64,000 nt of DNA. It comes from Callorhinus ursinus (Eukaryota > Chordata > Mammalia > Carnivora > Otariidae). A program made the position numbers and the translations under genes. Shown here piece after piece: positions 35,301-46,512 of the stretch. The stretch is taken from contig NW_020312968.1 of NCBI RefSeq assembly GCF_003265705.1, positions 4,224,656 to 4,288,655 on the forward strand, written 5' to 3'. The notes beneath the pieces were generated by a model. It had not been told where the DNA came from, searched no databases, and saw only the letters and a list, made by a program, of their open reading frames with translations. The stretch's first letter is position 1. Each line of letters begins with the position of its first letter.

Positions 35301-36159
35301 CTGCATCCCGAAGATTTTGAACAGCTGTGTTTACATTTTCATTGGTTTCCATGAATTTTTTTAATTCTTCTTTAATTTCCTGGTTGACCCATTCATTCTT
35401 TAGTAGGATGCTCTTTAGCCTCCATGTATTTGAGTTCTTCTGACTTTCCTCTTGTGATTGAGTTCTAGTTTCAAAGCATTGTGGTCTGAAAATATGCAGG
35501 GAATAATCCCAATCTTTTGGTACCAGTTGAGACCTGATTTGTGACCTAGGATGTGATCTATTCTGGAGAATGTTCCATGGGCACTAGAGAAGAATGTGTA
35601 TTCCGTTGCTTTGGGATGCAATGATCTGAATATGTCTGTGAAGTCCATTTGATCCAGTGTGTCATTTAAAGTCTTTATTTCCTTGTTGATCTTTGCTTAG
35701 ATGATCTGTCCATTTCAGTGAGGGGGGGGTGTTAAAGTCCCCCACTATTATTGTATTGTTGATGTGTTTCTTTGCTTTTGTTATTAATTGCCTTATATAA
35801 TTGGCTGCTCCCATGTTAGGGGCATAAATATTTACAATTTTTAGATCTTCTTGTTGGATAGAGCCTTTAAGTAGGATATAGTGTCCTTCCTCACCTCTTA
35901 TTACAGTCTTGGTTTAAAATTTGTGTGATATAAGGATTGCCACCCCAGCTTTCTTTTGGTGTCCATTAGCATGGTAAATGGTTTTCCACCCCCTCACTTT
36001 CAATCTGAGGGTGTTTTGGGGGCTAAAATGAGTCTCTGGCAGACAGCATATCGATGGGTCTCGTTTTTTAATCCAATCTGATAGCCTGTGTTTCTTGATT
36101 GGGGCATTTAGCCCATTTACGTTCAGGGTAACTATTGAAAGATATGAATTTAGTGCCAT
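32360..36159 (-). pseudogene. L1 ORF2 pseudogene
   Basis: Start ATG at 36159 (MALNSYLSIVTLNVNGLN), stop near 32360. Endonuclease piece 35914-36159 ends at a stop in the region where the other copy reads LISDKLDF; a middle piece 35415-35648 contains FSDHNALKLEL. The reverse transcriptase stays open for 331 codons (33400-34395) with [25 protein letters not shown] and an intact FADDMILY. The C-terminal piece (32360-32953, 197 codons) carries CWRGCGERG...HCWWEC. Several frameshifts, so no full-length protein. Confidence 0.96.
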
Positions 36160-36240
36160 TGTATTGCCTGTAAGGTGACTGTGACTGTATATTGGCTGTG
36201 TTCCTTTCTGGTCTATGTTACTTTTATGCTCTCTCTTTGC

Positions 36241-37124
36241 TTAGAGGACCCCTTTCAATATTTCTTTTAGGGCTGGTTTCATGTTTGCAAATTCCTTTAG
36301 TTTTTGTTTGTCCTGGAAGCTTTTTATCTCCTATTTTCAACGACAGCCTATCTGGATATAGTGTTCTTGGCTGCATTTTTTTCTCATTTAGTACTCTGAA
36401 TATATCATGCCAGTCCTTTCTGGCCTGCCAGGTCTCTGTGGATAGGTCTGTTGCCAATCTAATGTTTCTGCCGTTGTAGGTTACATATTTCTCCTGAGCT
36501 GCTTTCAGGATTTTCTCTTTGTCTCTGAGCCTCGTAAGTTTTACTATTAGATGTTGGGGTGTTGACCTATTTTTTATTGATTTTGAGAGGGGTTCTCTGT
36601 GCCTCCTGGATTTTGATGCCTGTTTCCTTCCCCAAATTAGGGAAGTTCTCTGCGATAATTTGCTCCAATATACCTTCTGCCCCCCTCTCTCTTTCTTCTT
36701 CTTCTGAGATCCCAATTATTCTAATGGTGTTTCATCTTATGGTATCGCTCTCGATTTCTGCCCTTGTAATCCAGTAGTTGTTTATCTCTCTTTTCCTCAG
36801 CTTCTTTAGTTCCATCATTTGGTCTTCTATATCACTGATTCTCTCTTCTGCCTTATTTATCCTAGCAGTGAGCAACCCCATTTTTGATTGCACCTCATTA
36901 ATAGCCTTTTTGATTTTGACTTGGTTAGATTTTAGTTCTTTTATTTCTCCAGAAAGGGTTTCTCTAATAACTTCCATGCTTTTTTCAAGCCCAGCTAATA
37001 TCTTTAAAATCATCTTTCTGAACTCTAGTTCCAACATCATACTAATGTCCATATTGAGTAGGTCCCTGGCTGACGGTACTACCTCTTGTTCTTTTTGTTG
37101 AGGTGATTTTTTCCATCTTGTCAT
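36241..37124 (-). pseudogene. L1 ORF1 pseudogene
   Basis: ATG at 37124 (MTRWKKSPQQKEQE), then an uninterrupted 130 codons with the coiled-coil region (EIKELKSNQVKIKKAI). A frameshift follows; the next open piece runs 36715 to 36224 in another frame and covers the RNA-binding part (TETWQARKDWHDIF, RTLYPDRLSLKIG). The family stop TAA is at 36243-36241. Total 884 bases, not a multiple of three. Confidence 0.93.
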
Positions 37125-37379
37125 TTTGTCCAGAGGAGAATAGATAAATGAGAGAACAAAATGCTAACAGGGTAACAATGTCCCCAGAAATTATACTCTA
37201 AACAAATCAGAAAAGACCTCCCAGACAGTGGTCGCTTTTCTGTTCAGAGAGTTGTTGCTACTCTCTTCTTCGATCTCCTGTTGAGTTCGTAGGTGTTCAG
37301 AATGGTGTGATCCCTATTCAGCTGAATTCCTGAGACCAGACGAAATCCAGGTCTCCTACTCCTCCGCCATCTTGCTCCC
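37125..37379 (-). promoter_or_regulatory. Shortened L1 5'UTR with splice-like junction
   Basis: Only about 255 bases against 1.75 kb in the other long L1. Reading 5' to 3' on the minus strand, CACTGTCTGGGAG joins directly to GTCTTTTCTGATTTG between 37218 and 37217. In the plus-strand L1 the matching words are CTTTCTGGAAG (followed by GTAGGA) and, 1496 bases later, GTCTCTTCTGATTTG (preceded by a pyrimidine tract and CAG). Confidence 0.88.
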
Positions 37380-37386
37380 TCAATTC

Positions 37387-38472
37387 ATTTCTTTAAATCA
37401 CTGAACACCTCTTGGGAGGTAATAGAACCTGACAAATTGATGGACTCTAATAAAGCCCAGCTCTAGGAATAAAACTGATTTAATTATCAGTCAAGTGTGT
37501 ATGGTTAAGATGAGGTATGTTCAAACTATGCTATAGGATTTCAGGAGCATGTCAGAAGTCATTTTCTCAGAGAAACAGTGTTACCAATTTGGGTTTAATA
37601 CCTAGTGTGATTGTAATATTCTTGTTTATAACTCTGTATCTACTTTCTATGCTATGGGGCCATGTCCTCTTTATCTTTCTCCTGTCCTCCCAAGGTCCCA
37701 GTACATCACTTATTAACAGCAGCTTTACTCACTTTTTTACTCAAACTTTACTCAATTAAAGTTGGTGAAATGAGACAGTCTATCAATCAATCAATCACAT
37801 TTAATGGGAACATCTCTGTGACAGTGCGTACACCTGAGCCTTCCTTTCCTTCCAGCCAAAGGTGAGCTCCTCAGTGGTTCTGGGATGATCTGTTTAGCAA
37901 GCACACCGATCAAGGGGGCATTCGCATGTGACTCATGCTTACGGGTTAGCATAGACCCATTAGCCCATCAGTTAACGGTGTTATGATTTCTTCCTGCCAT
38001 TCATTTATAGTAGCTTAAGTTTCCCCTTTTATTTTTTTTTACTTTTAGTGCACAGATGCAGATTCCCATTTGAGATGTTTTAGTATCTAATTATTTATAA
38101 ACTTCTGATGTGCGGACCCTGGAGCCAAGGCTGCTATAGATAGATGAGCATCACACAACCCTAGGCAATGCCACTGCAAAATTTTCCACCTGACATTGAT
38201 GTGAAACAAGCAGGTTTTTAAAATGTTAGTCACTATTTCATGTTTTATCTAATCAATTTTTGGGACTGGTTTATATTTGGGACACACAGTAGCATTCCAT
38301 AATTAAAAATAGGATTCACTTGATTCCTCTGGAATGAATTAGCCTGTTTGTCAAATTACTTTTTTATTTCTGACAATTAACATAAATTTCTTAGATTTTT
38401 CTTTTGGATTATATGTGTGTACTTTTGATAGTAAATGTGTATTTACCAAATGTGTATTAAAATAACTTTTCT
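37387..38472. other. No feature recognised
   Basis: Non-coding sequence between two L1 elements; no gene or family named. Confidence 0.5.
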
Positions 38473-39092
38473 GCTACCCTGCAATCCAGTAATCACACTA
38501 GTGGATATTTACCCCAAAATACATAAACACTAATTCAAAGGGATACATGCACCCCTATGTTTATTGCAGCATTATTTACAATAGCCAAATTATGGAAGCA
38601 GCCCAGGTCCATTGATAGATAGATAGATGGATAAAGAAGATGTGAGATAGATATAGATATAGATGATATAGATATAGATGCAGATCTGATGGAATATTAT
38701 TCAGCCATTAAAGGGAATGAAATCTTGCCATGTGCAATGACATGGATGGATCTAGAGAGCATAATGCTAAGTGAAATAGTCAGGGAAAGACAAATACTGT
38801 ATGATTTCACTCATATGTGGAATTTAAGAAACAAACAAGCAAAAGAGAAAAAGAGAGTGAGAGAGACAAACCAAGAAACAGACTCTTAACTATAGAGAAC
38901 AAACAGATGGTTACCAGAGAGGTGATCGGCAGGGGTGTGGGAGAAATAGGTGATGGGGATTAAAAAGTATACTTATCTTGATGAGCACTGAGTAATGCAT
39001 AGAATTGTTGAATCACTATATTGTACACCTGAAACTAACACTGTATGTTAACTATACTGGAAATAAAATTAAAAACTTAATAAAAAATAACT
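38473..39092 (+). mobile_element. Older truncated L1, late ORF2 and 3'UTR
   Basis: Starts TACCCTGCAATCCAGTAATC (late ORF2) and proceeds through AGCATTATTTACAATAGCCAAAT near 38570, ATGGAATATTATTCAGCCATT near 38689 and TGTACACCTGAAACTAACACTG near 39023 to an A-rich tail. A GATA/GATATA expansion interrupts ORF2 at about 38615-38685. The element ends at the point that is internal in the younger L1s, so it represents the ancestral 3' end. Confidence 0.9.
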
Positions 39093-39109
39093 TTTCTGGT
39101 TTTTTTATA

Positions 39110-40430
39110 TTACATTCATATATTTTATAATGAATAAATTATTGAAAAATTGAAAAAAGGTCAAATAGTACAGAAAGTAAAAATTTTCTGAAATGCTACC
39201 ATTTAAATTCCCAATCCCAGACACACTGCCCAATCTCCTACTAATGCAACCAACAATCTGTATGTATTTTCCATACATTTCTCCCTGCTCATAAAATCAT
39301 TAAATAACATGATGGTAATGAGAAGTGGCATTTTTGCTGCTGTTTCATGAAAATGGGGTCATATCATATATACTTCTCTCCCCTTATCTTTCACATTTGA
39401 TGATACATCCCGAAAATCCCTTCAAATTGGCTACTAAAAATCTCATTCCTTTCAGTGGCTATATAATTATTCCTTGGTATGGATCAGCAAATTTTATTTC
39501 TTCTTCTACTGATGGATTTCATTTTTTTCCAGTTTTCTTGAGCACTGCAAACAATGCAACACTAAATAATATGCACATGTAACCTTACATATATTGGTGT
39601 TTTTATTCCCAAGATTGGTATGTGTTTTCAATTTCAGTAGATATTGTTATGAATCTAATTCTCAAGCATATGAGGATCTATATCTAGGGCTCAGTCTTAA
39701 TGATTTATTTTTCCATAGCTATGCCATTACCACAAGGTTTTAATTCCATGAATTTATAGTATGTTTGTATATTTAATTTTTTTAATATTTTATTTATTTA
39801 TTTATTTGAGAGAGAGAATGAGATAGAGAGAGCATGAGAGGGAGGAGGGTCAGAGGGAGAAGCAGACTCCCTCCCTGCTTAGCAGGGAGCCCGATGCGGG
39901 ACTCGATCCCGGGACTCCAGGATCATGACCTGAGCTGAAGGCAGTCGCTTAACCAACTGAGCCACCCAGGCACCCCTGTATATTTAATTTTTAATCAAAT
40001 ATTCAGAAATTTAATGAGGCAAGTATTACCTGACCATTCTTTTTCATACTTTTCTTGGCTAGTCTAACATTTTTAATCTCCCAAATAATATTTAACATGC
40101 TGTTATCTAACTTCAACAACTACAAATCCACAGGTATCCTAATTAAATTTCACCTAACCCATTTATTTTACAAAAATATTTAAGAGTTAATAAGCCATCT
40201 CATGCAAGAACATAGAATTTTTTCCAAGTGACCAGATCTTGTCTATGTCCTTCAGTAAGATTTTATAGCTTTCCTCATTTAGACCTCATACTTTTCTTGC
40301 TAAGTTTTTATCTAAGTATTATTTGGTTCTCAACATATTTCCTATATTTAGAAATAGCATCTGTTTTCTATAAAGCTAGGTCATCATCATTATAAACTTC
40401 CAAGAATTTTCAATTTCCTGCATAAGTAAA
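39110..40430 (-). mobile_element. Old L1 (L1M-like), minus strand, split by a SINE
   Basis: Minus-strand old L1 text seen from the plus side: TTTCAGTGGCTATATAATTATTCC near 39452, CTACTGATGGATTTCATTTTTTTCC near 39507, CAAACAATGCAACACTAAATAA near 39549 (3'UTR) and, beyond the SINE, ATGTCCTTCAGTAAGATTTTATAGC near 40246 (ORF2). Heavily decayed. Confidence 0.7.
39782..39976 (-). mobile_element. CAN-SINE
   Basis: Plus side begins TTAATATTTTATTTATTTATT and GAGAGAGA, ends with inverted head GAGCCACCCAGGCACCCC. Direct repeat TGTATATTTAATTTTT at 39766-39781 and 39977-39992. Confidence 0.97.
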
Positions 40431-40454
40431 ATTTCCCCCAAAAGCTGGGTTGCC

Positions 40455-40945
40455 AACTATTATGGTTATCAATTACTGTGGTACAAATTATCTCAAAAAA
40501 TAGTAGCTGATGAATCACAGACCTGTATCCCTGAAACAAATAATACATTATATGTTAATTAAAAATATATAGTAGCTTTAAACAAGTACCATTCTATCTT
40601 ATCTCATGATTTTGTGGGTCAGAAACTCTGGAGGGGCTCAGTTGGCCAATTCTCCTGTTCTAGTGGTGTCCACTAGCATCCTGCTGTGACTCACCTGAAA
40701 ACTGGGCTGATTTGAAGGGTCTCTGAAGGTTTCACTCACAAACTTCTTATTTTGACAAGGATGACCATCAGGTGGGTCTCAGCTGGGCTTTCACCCTTTC
40801 TCTCTATTTGCAGAGCCTCTCCACATGGCCTATCTGGAAGGATAGTTGAACTTCTTATATGATCGTCTGGGTCTGCAAGAGACAAGGATGGAAGATTCCA
40901 GTCCTCTGAGAGTAGGCTTCAAACTAGCATCAGTTCACATCTGTG
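40455..40945. repeat. Old interspersed repeat, class unassigned
   Basis: TTACTGTGGTACAAATTATCTCAAAA, then CTCATGATTTTGTGGGTCAGAAA near 40603 and CAGCTGGGCTTTCACC near 40781 resemble a common old mammalian repeat. It is interrupted by the 60-base L1 tail at 40509. Confidence 0.4.
40509..40568 (+). mobile_element. 60-bp L1 3'-end insertion
   Basis: GATGAATCACAGACCTGTATC through AATAATACATTATATGTTAA and an A-rich end. It is flanked by the perfect direct repeat ATAGTAGCT (40500-40508, 40569-40577). The text matches the internal fossil tail of the young L1 3'UTR, not the terminal tail. Confidence 0.92.
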
Positions 40946-40949
40946 ACAT

Positions 40950-42035
40950 TCTACTGGCCAAAGAGCTGTGGGCCAATACAGGTTCAAGGAAAAGGTAAAC
41001 AAACCCTACTTCTCAGTGAAAAAGATGTCAAAGAAGTTCTGACTATCTTTAATCCACCACACCAACCCTTTATTTATCCAAATAAACAAAAAGCAAAAGC
41101 AGAAACTTACCTCTCATTTATTATCATTATCATTTCCTACAGAAAATATATTTTAACATGTATACATAAAAGAAAAAAAAGTAGTAGGCTCAGAGAAAAA
41201 AATCCGTATCTTAAATTGGAGACACGAGATATAGGGAAAACAGACTGTTGTCCTTACTATTTACATTTTTCACAGTTTGGTGAAATCTGTCCAGTGTGGG
41301 GAATGACTAAGAGTTCTAGAATCATCAGTCCTGCTTCAAGAGTATTCTGGTGAGGTGAGGAAGAGATGCTTAGATTTCAGGTTCCAAATCTCCTAGTCCC
41401 AAATTTCTTCTGCAATCTCAAACCTGATGAACATTTTTCTAACCTATACATAAATAAAACCAAAATAAGGTAGCCAATTCAGTCTCCTTCCCAGGTAAGT
41501 ACCTTTGTGGTTTTTGTGATAATCTGATTCTGACCTGACTGCCAATACCAAGTGCTAGCTCAATGTAAAATAAGAATTCAGCACAGGACAAAACCCTATT
41601 TCTAGATCCATCTTAATAGTGTGTCTAGAGGAAGACATTTGTAGAGTCTACCACTGCTGACTCCCATTTTTACCTACTGAACACAGCTACAGAGCCTGGA
41701 GCAAGGATGTTGATTCCTGATACAACAAACACAAATTATACAGAAATAAAACTCAAATAATCACTGGAGTGTCCCTAGGGTAAGTAAGATCATGGTGGCT
41801 GTGACTACATGAACATTTGCCAAAAATCATTAAAAAATGGATTCACTGCCCTATCACTAACCCATAGTACAGGGAAATAAATATATCTAAAAACAATTCT
41901 ATGGTTTTAGAAAGGAACATTTGGATAACAGTCTCAGCAGCTCTGTTGGCCACAAGTAGAATAAAACCCATTTTAAATAAGCTTATATAGTAAAAAGATT
42001 TTTTGGCTGATCTAATTGATAATTTGAGAAATAGT
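40950..42035. other. No feature recognised
   Basis: A 136-codon plus-strand frame (40943-41353) has no recognisable domain and no supporting context; taken as chance. No repeat named. Confidence 0.4.
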
Positions 42036-42205
42036 TTGGTGTATTAGGGCACTTTGGGCTACAAGTAATGAAAATCCCAACCCAACTGACCCAACACCAC
42101 CACCAAAAAAGCCATTGTCACTTTACATAACCAGAATATCAAGATAGGGTATCTCTAGGGAAGGTTAATTCAGTAGGTCCATTCCATCATCAAAAATAGT
42201 AGTTC
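42036..42205. repeat. Old interspersed repeat fragment, class unassigned
   Basis: GGGCTACAAGTAATGAAAATCCCAACCCAACTG near 42056 resembles the start of a common old mammalian repeat (similar wording at 49985 and 62395). Confidence 0.4.
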
Positions 42206-42209
42206 TTAC

Positions 42210-42560
42210 GGTTTGGCTCCCTCCCTGTTTTCATCTTATTTTATTTTTCCTTCCCTTCCTCTATGTTTATCTGTTTTGTTTCTTAAATTCCACATATGAG
42301 TGAAATCATATAGTATTTGTCTTTCATTGAATGACTTATTTCACTTAGCTTAATACCCTGTAGTTCCACCCACATTGCAAATGGCAAGATTTCATTCTTT
42401 TTGATGGCTGAGTAATATTGCATTGTATATGGGTGATGGGCATTAAGGAGGGCATTTGACGTAATGAGCACTGGGTGTTACATGATTTAAATTCTACCTC
42501 TGAAACTAGTAATACAGTATATGTTAACTAAATTGAATGTAAATAAAAAATTTAAAAAAT
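42210..42560. mobile_element. 5'-inverted (twin-primed) L1 3' end
   Basis: Bases 42210-42428 are minus-strand L1 (late ORF2 and early 3'UTR: AAATGGCAAGATTTCATTC, TTGATGGCTGAGTAATATT). At about 42429 the orientation flips and the terminal 3'UTR follows on plus (TGATGGGCATTAAGGAGGGCA, GAGCACTGGGTGTTA, CTACCTCTGAAACTAG) with an A-rich tail. Target duplication not clearly visible. Confidence 0.85.
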
Positions 42561-42569
42561 AAAAAATAA

Positions 42570-43165
42570 ACATATTTCTCTAAAAAGAAAAATTGTTCTC
42601 TTTGTCTTTCCATCAAGTATGTCATCCTCATCATCAGCATTCTTCTCTGCTAACTCCTTTTGCAGTCCCCAAATAGCAACCACAATATCCAGCAGTTACA
42701 TGGAGATATTGCAAGATAGTTGATGAAGGGGATTTGTGACCACCCTGTGTCTCTGGAAGAATGAAGAAATCTTTACCAGAACTCCCCAGCAAACAACCCC
42801 TCCTCTTCCATGGAAACACTGGGTTACATGCCCATCATACATCAGTAATTTGGCAAGGGAAAGAGGGTACCAAGATAGGCACTGAATATTTGGGGTTTGT
42901 TCCTGACCTGCAGTTTGGTTTATCTTCCTAGAGGAGTGGATGCCCATTTAAACTGGAATTAGTTTAACAAGAGAGAAGGGATAAGGTGGTGTTTAAGGGG
43001 CCATCAAAGACAGTTTCTTTCTTTCTTCTCTGCTTTTCAAGGTGTAGGCTTATTTTCTATAAAGTTTTCCTTGCATTCTCAAGATAGTGACATACCTCTT
43101 AGGGCTATAAGCTTCTTCACTCATGTCCAATGATAAGAAAGAATATTTCTCCCTATAGCTCTTTT
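42570..43165. other. No feature recognised
   Basis: Non-coding, no family named. Confidence 0.5.
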
Positions 43166-43498
43166 GAAAGCATTCATTTATTCAACAAATATGTATTAAA
43201 TACCTACTACATCCCGGATACCGTTCTAGTGTCTGAAAAAACAGCAGAGAACAAAGAAAAGAAGTCCCTTCCTTCAAGGAGCTTACATTCTTATAAGGAA
43301 AAACAGAAAATTAAAAATAAACATAGCAAGTAGTGGTAGTTGCTATGGAGAAGAATAAGGCAGGGAAAGAAGGAAGAAAGTAAAGTTTGGGTAAAAGTTC
43401 AGCTTGCTGTTTCAAAGAGGAGAGTCAAGGAAGGCCTTTCTGATGTGATATTTGACAACAGAACTGAAAGAAGACTACCAAATGATTGACAGATAGAT

Positions 43499-43518
43499 GA
43501 AGAGAGAGAGAGAGAGAA
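43499..43518 (+). repeat. (GA)n tract
   Basis: GAAGAGAGAGAGAGAGAGAA inside the L2. Confidence 0.9.
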
Positions 43519-44726
43519 CGGGAGGGAGGAAGATGAATGGATGAAGAGAGAGAAAGTGGGAGGGATAGATGATAAATCGATAAAAAGATCAATCAATTGA
43601 TCTGGAACAGCAAGCGGAAAGGATCTGAGGCCCGAGCATTCTTGCTGTGTTCAAGGAACAGCAAAGAGGGCATATAACACATGAAGAGTGTTCAAGAGGA
43701 AGAAGGATAGGAAATGAGGTCAGAAAATTGATGAGGAGTAGGGGGAAGATCATATTGGTCCTTAAAGTCCATTTTCAAATTTTGGCTCTATGAGTGAAAC
43801 AAGAAGCCTTTTGAAGGTTTTAAGTAGAAGGATGAAATGTCTGACTACTGTAGTAAAAGGGTCATTCTAATTTCCAAGTGGGGAATAGACCACAGGAAGT
43901 GGAGTGGAAGCAGGTAAGAGACTTTATATATGAGAAATAGTGGTGGTTTGGACCAGCACAGTCAAGTAGGGATGATGAGAAGCAGTCAGATTCTGCATAT
44001 ATATTGGTAGTAGGGTTGGCAGCATTTGATAACAGATTGAATGCTGGGTGTAAAAGAAAAAAGAATAGATGAGAATGACACCAAGGTTTTTGGCCTAAAC
44101 ACCTGAAAGAATGGAGTTTCTGTCTTCAGAGATGAGGGTAAGTACATAATGAGCAGGTTTACAGTAAATAAGCTCGTGGATATGCAATCCAGTAGTTGGC
44201 TTTATAAATGTTTGAGATGTTTATAGATATCCAAGTGAGGATGTCAGGTGTAGAGCTCAAGAAAGATATCTGGGGTTGAAACAAATTTGAGAATCCTCGA
44301 CAAATAGATAACCATTTAAAGCCATGAAAGTGGATGAGATCACCCAGCAGAATGGTGTGCATGGGAGAGAGAAGTCTAGGAACTAAACTCAGGGACACTC
44401 TAATAGAGGTCAGGTGCATGAGAAGAATTAAGCAAAGGAGCTGAAAAAGAATATCCAGCGCGGGAGGAGGAGAACCCAAAATGAGTGGTTTCCTAAAAGA
44501 AAAAATGAAGTTCTTTAAGGAATAAGAAGGGATAAATTGGGTCAAACAGGATAATTGGGAATTGACCCTTGAGTGTGGCAATGTGAAGTGGTTGAGAGAA
44601 AAGGCTAACTAGCCCAGAGAGGAGATAAGCGAACAGAAACAACCCTTTTAGGAGTTTTGGTGGAATGTAAAGCAGAGAAATGGGGAAGTCCCTGGAATGA
44701 AATGTGGGTGACGCAAGTTTTTTTCT

Positions 44727-44927
44727 TTTTTTTTCAAAGATTTTTTATTTTATTATTTATTTGAGAGAGAGAATGAGAGATAGAGAGCACGAGAGGGAAG
44801 AGGGTCAGAGGGAGAAGCAGACTCGCTGCTGAGCAGGGAGCCCGATGCGGGACTCGATCCCGGGACTCCAGGATCATGACCTGAGCCGAAGGCAGTCGCT
44901 TAACCAACTGAGCCACCCAGGCGCCCC
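44727..44927 (-). mobile_element. CAN-SINE
   Basis: Inverted head GAGCCACCCAGGCGCCCC; T-rich left end. Direct repeat GCAAGTTTTTTTCT / GCAAGTTTGTTTCT (44713-44726, 44928-44941), one mismatch. Inserted in the L2. Confidence 0.96.
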
Positions 44928-45460
44928 GCAAGTTTGTTTCTAAGGTAGAAGATATTAACATCATGTTTCTATGCTGGTGTGAATGATTCTGGAGAGGGGA
45001 AATTTGACGACAAAAAGAGACAGAGGAGAATTACTGGAATGATATCCTCAAGTGGTGGTGGGGGGGTTGAGGAGGGAAGAACTATGGTCCAGTGCAGGAG
45101 CTGGTTTTCCAGACGGTTTCTCCACAGCGACGAGAAGGACAGCAGTCCACATGGACACAGGAGGCAAGGTGGGGGAAGATGTGATAGAAGAGAAGAGAGA
45201 AATAAGGACAAGAAGATTCTGGCAATTTCAATAAAGAGGAAGTATGAAATAATTATCAGGGAGAGTGGAAGAGTTAATAGTCAGGGAAACACAGTGGAAT
45301 TACCAAAGATGTGAGGGGTTACGGTCATGATTTAAAACTAAATCAGCAATTTGTGTTTTTCTTCAGCTATGTTCAGCTGCTTTCGTGCAGTCCGGAAGTA
45401 GACAAAATTAGGCTTCATCCACTTAGGGGTTCTGCAAGGCAAATGCAAGGGAAGGGAAAA

Positions 45461-45939
45461 GGGGGAAAGTGGTATATAAGAATGTATGTGAGGAAGTAAT
45501 TTTAATTCTGTGTCATGAAATTTAAATGGACATGGAGAAAAGTTATGATGTGTGCACAAGGGCAGTGGTAAGGAGCAATGGTGACCTAACATGTTCAACT
45601 TTAGGTCTGACTTTAATCAGTGAATTTTGGAAATGAGTTTATAGGATGGATTAAGCCGGAATGATAACAAGAGTTATCATAGAACAGAATGATTGAAAGA
45701 GATGATGGAAGGGCTATACTTACTGGTAATGACAAAGTCTGACATCAGACATGGAACTGGTATCTCACATAGAGTCAAAGAGAAGGGATGAAGGAAGTGT
45801 GAGTCCAGGGAATTAGATGAATTATCCATGTAGTTCCTGGGTTTGCCAATAATTAAATAGGAATAAGTTGGAGAACGTGAGAGTGAACCAACTGTCAGTA
45901 TGTTCATACCTTCAAGGAATGAGAGGGAACCACTTTAAG
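45461..45939. other. No feature recognised
   Basis: Could be further, unreadable L2 5' sequence; not supported. Confidence 0.4.
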
Positions 45940-45952
45940 AATGAGTCTTTCC

Positions 45953-46090
45953 ATTGGTGGGCATTAAAGAGGGCACTTGTGATGAACAGTGGGTGTTATA
46001 TGTAAGTGATGAATCACTAAATTCTACATTTGAAATCAATTTTCCCATATATGTTAACTAACTAGAATTTAAAAACTTGAAACTTAAAAA
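45953..46090 (+). mobile_element. Short L1 3'-end insertion (about 138 bp)
   Basis: GGTGGGCATTAAAGAGGGCAC, GTGGGTGTTATATGTAAG, then CATTTGAAATCAATTTTCCC and an A-rich end. The perfect 13-base direct repeat AATGAGTCTTTCC at 45940-45952 and 46091-46103 proves insertion by L1 machinery. Confidence 0.95.
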
Positions 46091-46422
46091 AATGAGTCTT
46101 TCCAAGCATTTCTTACTGGTCATATTAGATGATATGCCATTGCTAAACCAATCACTATAGCAAAGGTGATGAATCCCACAACTGGTTTAATCTAACTACA
46201 GCCTAGAGTCGAATAATAGTGCAATATAAGAAGCGTAGCTGAAAAAGGTAGAGAAACGCTTCTCAAAAAAAATGAAATTTGAGGTTCTATTACTATAATG
46301 AAGGGGAAATACAGTCTGGATAGCAAAGAACAAGTGGATATAGTAAGTACTAATACAATACCTAGGATACTAAATCTTGGTTTGCCAAAGTTTTGTTTTC
46401 TTGGGTTTTTGGATTAGATGAC

Positions 46423-46461
46423 TGGATAGATGGATAGATAGATGATAGGTAGGTAGGTAGG

Positions 46462-46512
<51 letters not shown>

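Larger units (their letters stand above)
31747..37379 (-). mobile_element. L1 on minus strand with spliced-looking 5'UTR
   Basis: Runs from its 5' end at 37379 (GGGAGCAAGATGGCGGAGGAG) to an A-rich tail at 31747. The 5' first bases match the start of the other long L1, so it is not 5'-truncated; instead about 1.5 kb of the 5'UTR is missing precisely between a donor-like and an acceptor-like site. Flanking repeat TCAATTC at 31740-31746 and 37380-37386. ORF1 and ORF2 are frameshifted but less damaged than in the plus-strand copy. A second, internally deleted L1 tail follows the first. Confidence 0.93.
43171..45460 (-). mobile_element. Long L2 LINE, minus strand, split by a SINE
   Basis: On the plus side it opens with the inverted L2 3' end (CATTCATTTATTCAACAAATA, GAGCTTACATTC near 43280), then AGTCAAGGAAGGCCTTTCTG near 43423, GTTCAAGGAACAGCAAAGAGG near 43649, CCAAGGTTTTTGGCCT near 44081, ATCCAAGTGAGGATGTCAGG near 44229 and AAAGCCATGAAAGTGGATGAG near 44319. 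These are inverted L2 reverse-transcriptase regions. About 2.1 kb of L2 remains, long for this old family. Longest open piece 140 codons (44159-44581, minus), in the RT region. Confidence 0.82.

Noticed and set aside
40943..41353. 136-codon plus-strand open frame
   Set aside because: No domain, no initiation context of note, Lys/Ile-rich composition as expected of AT-rich sequence, and part overlaps an old repeat. Taken as chance.
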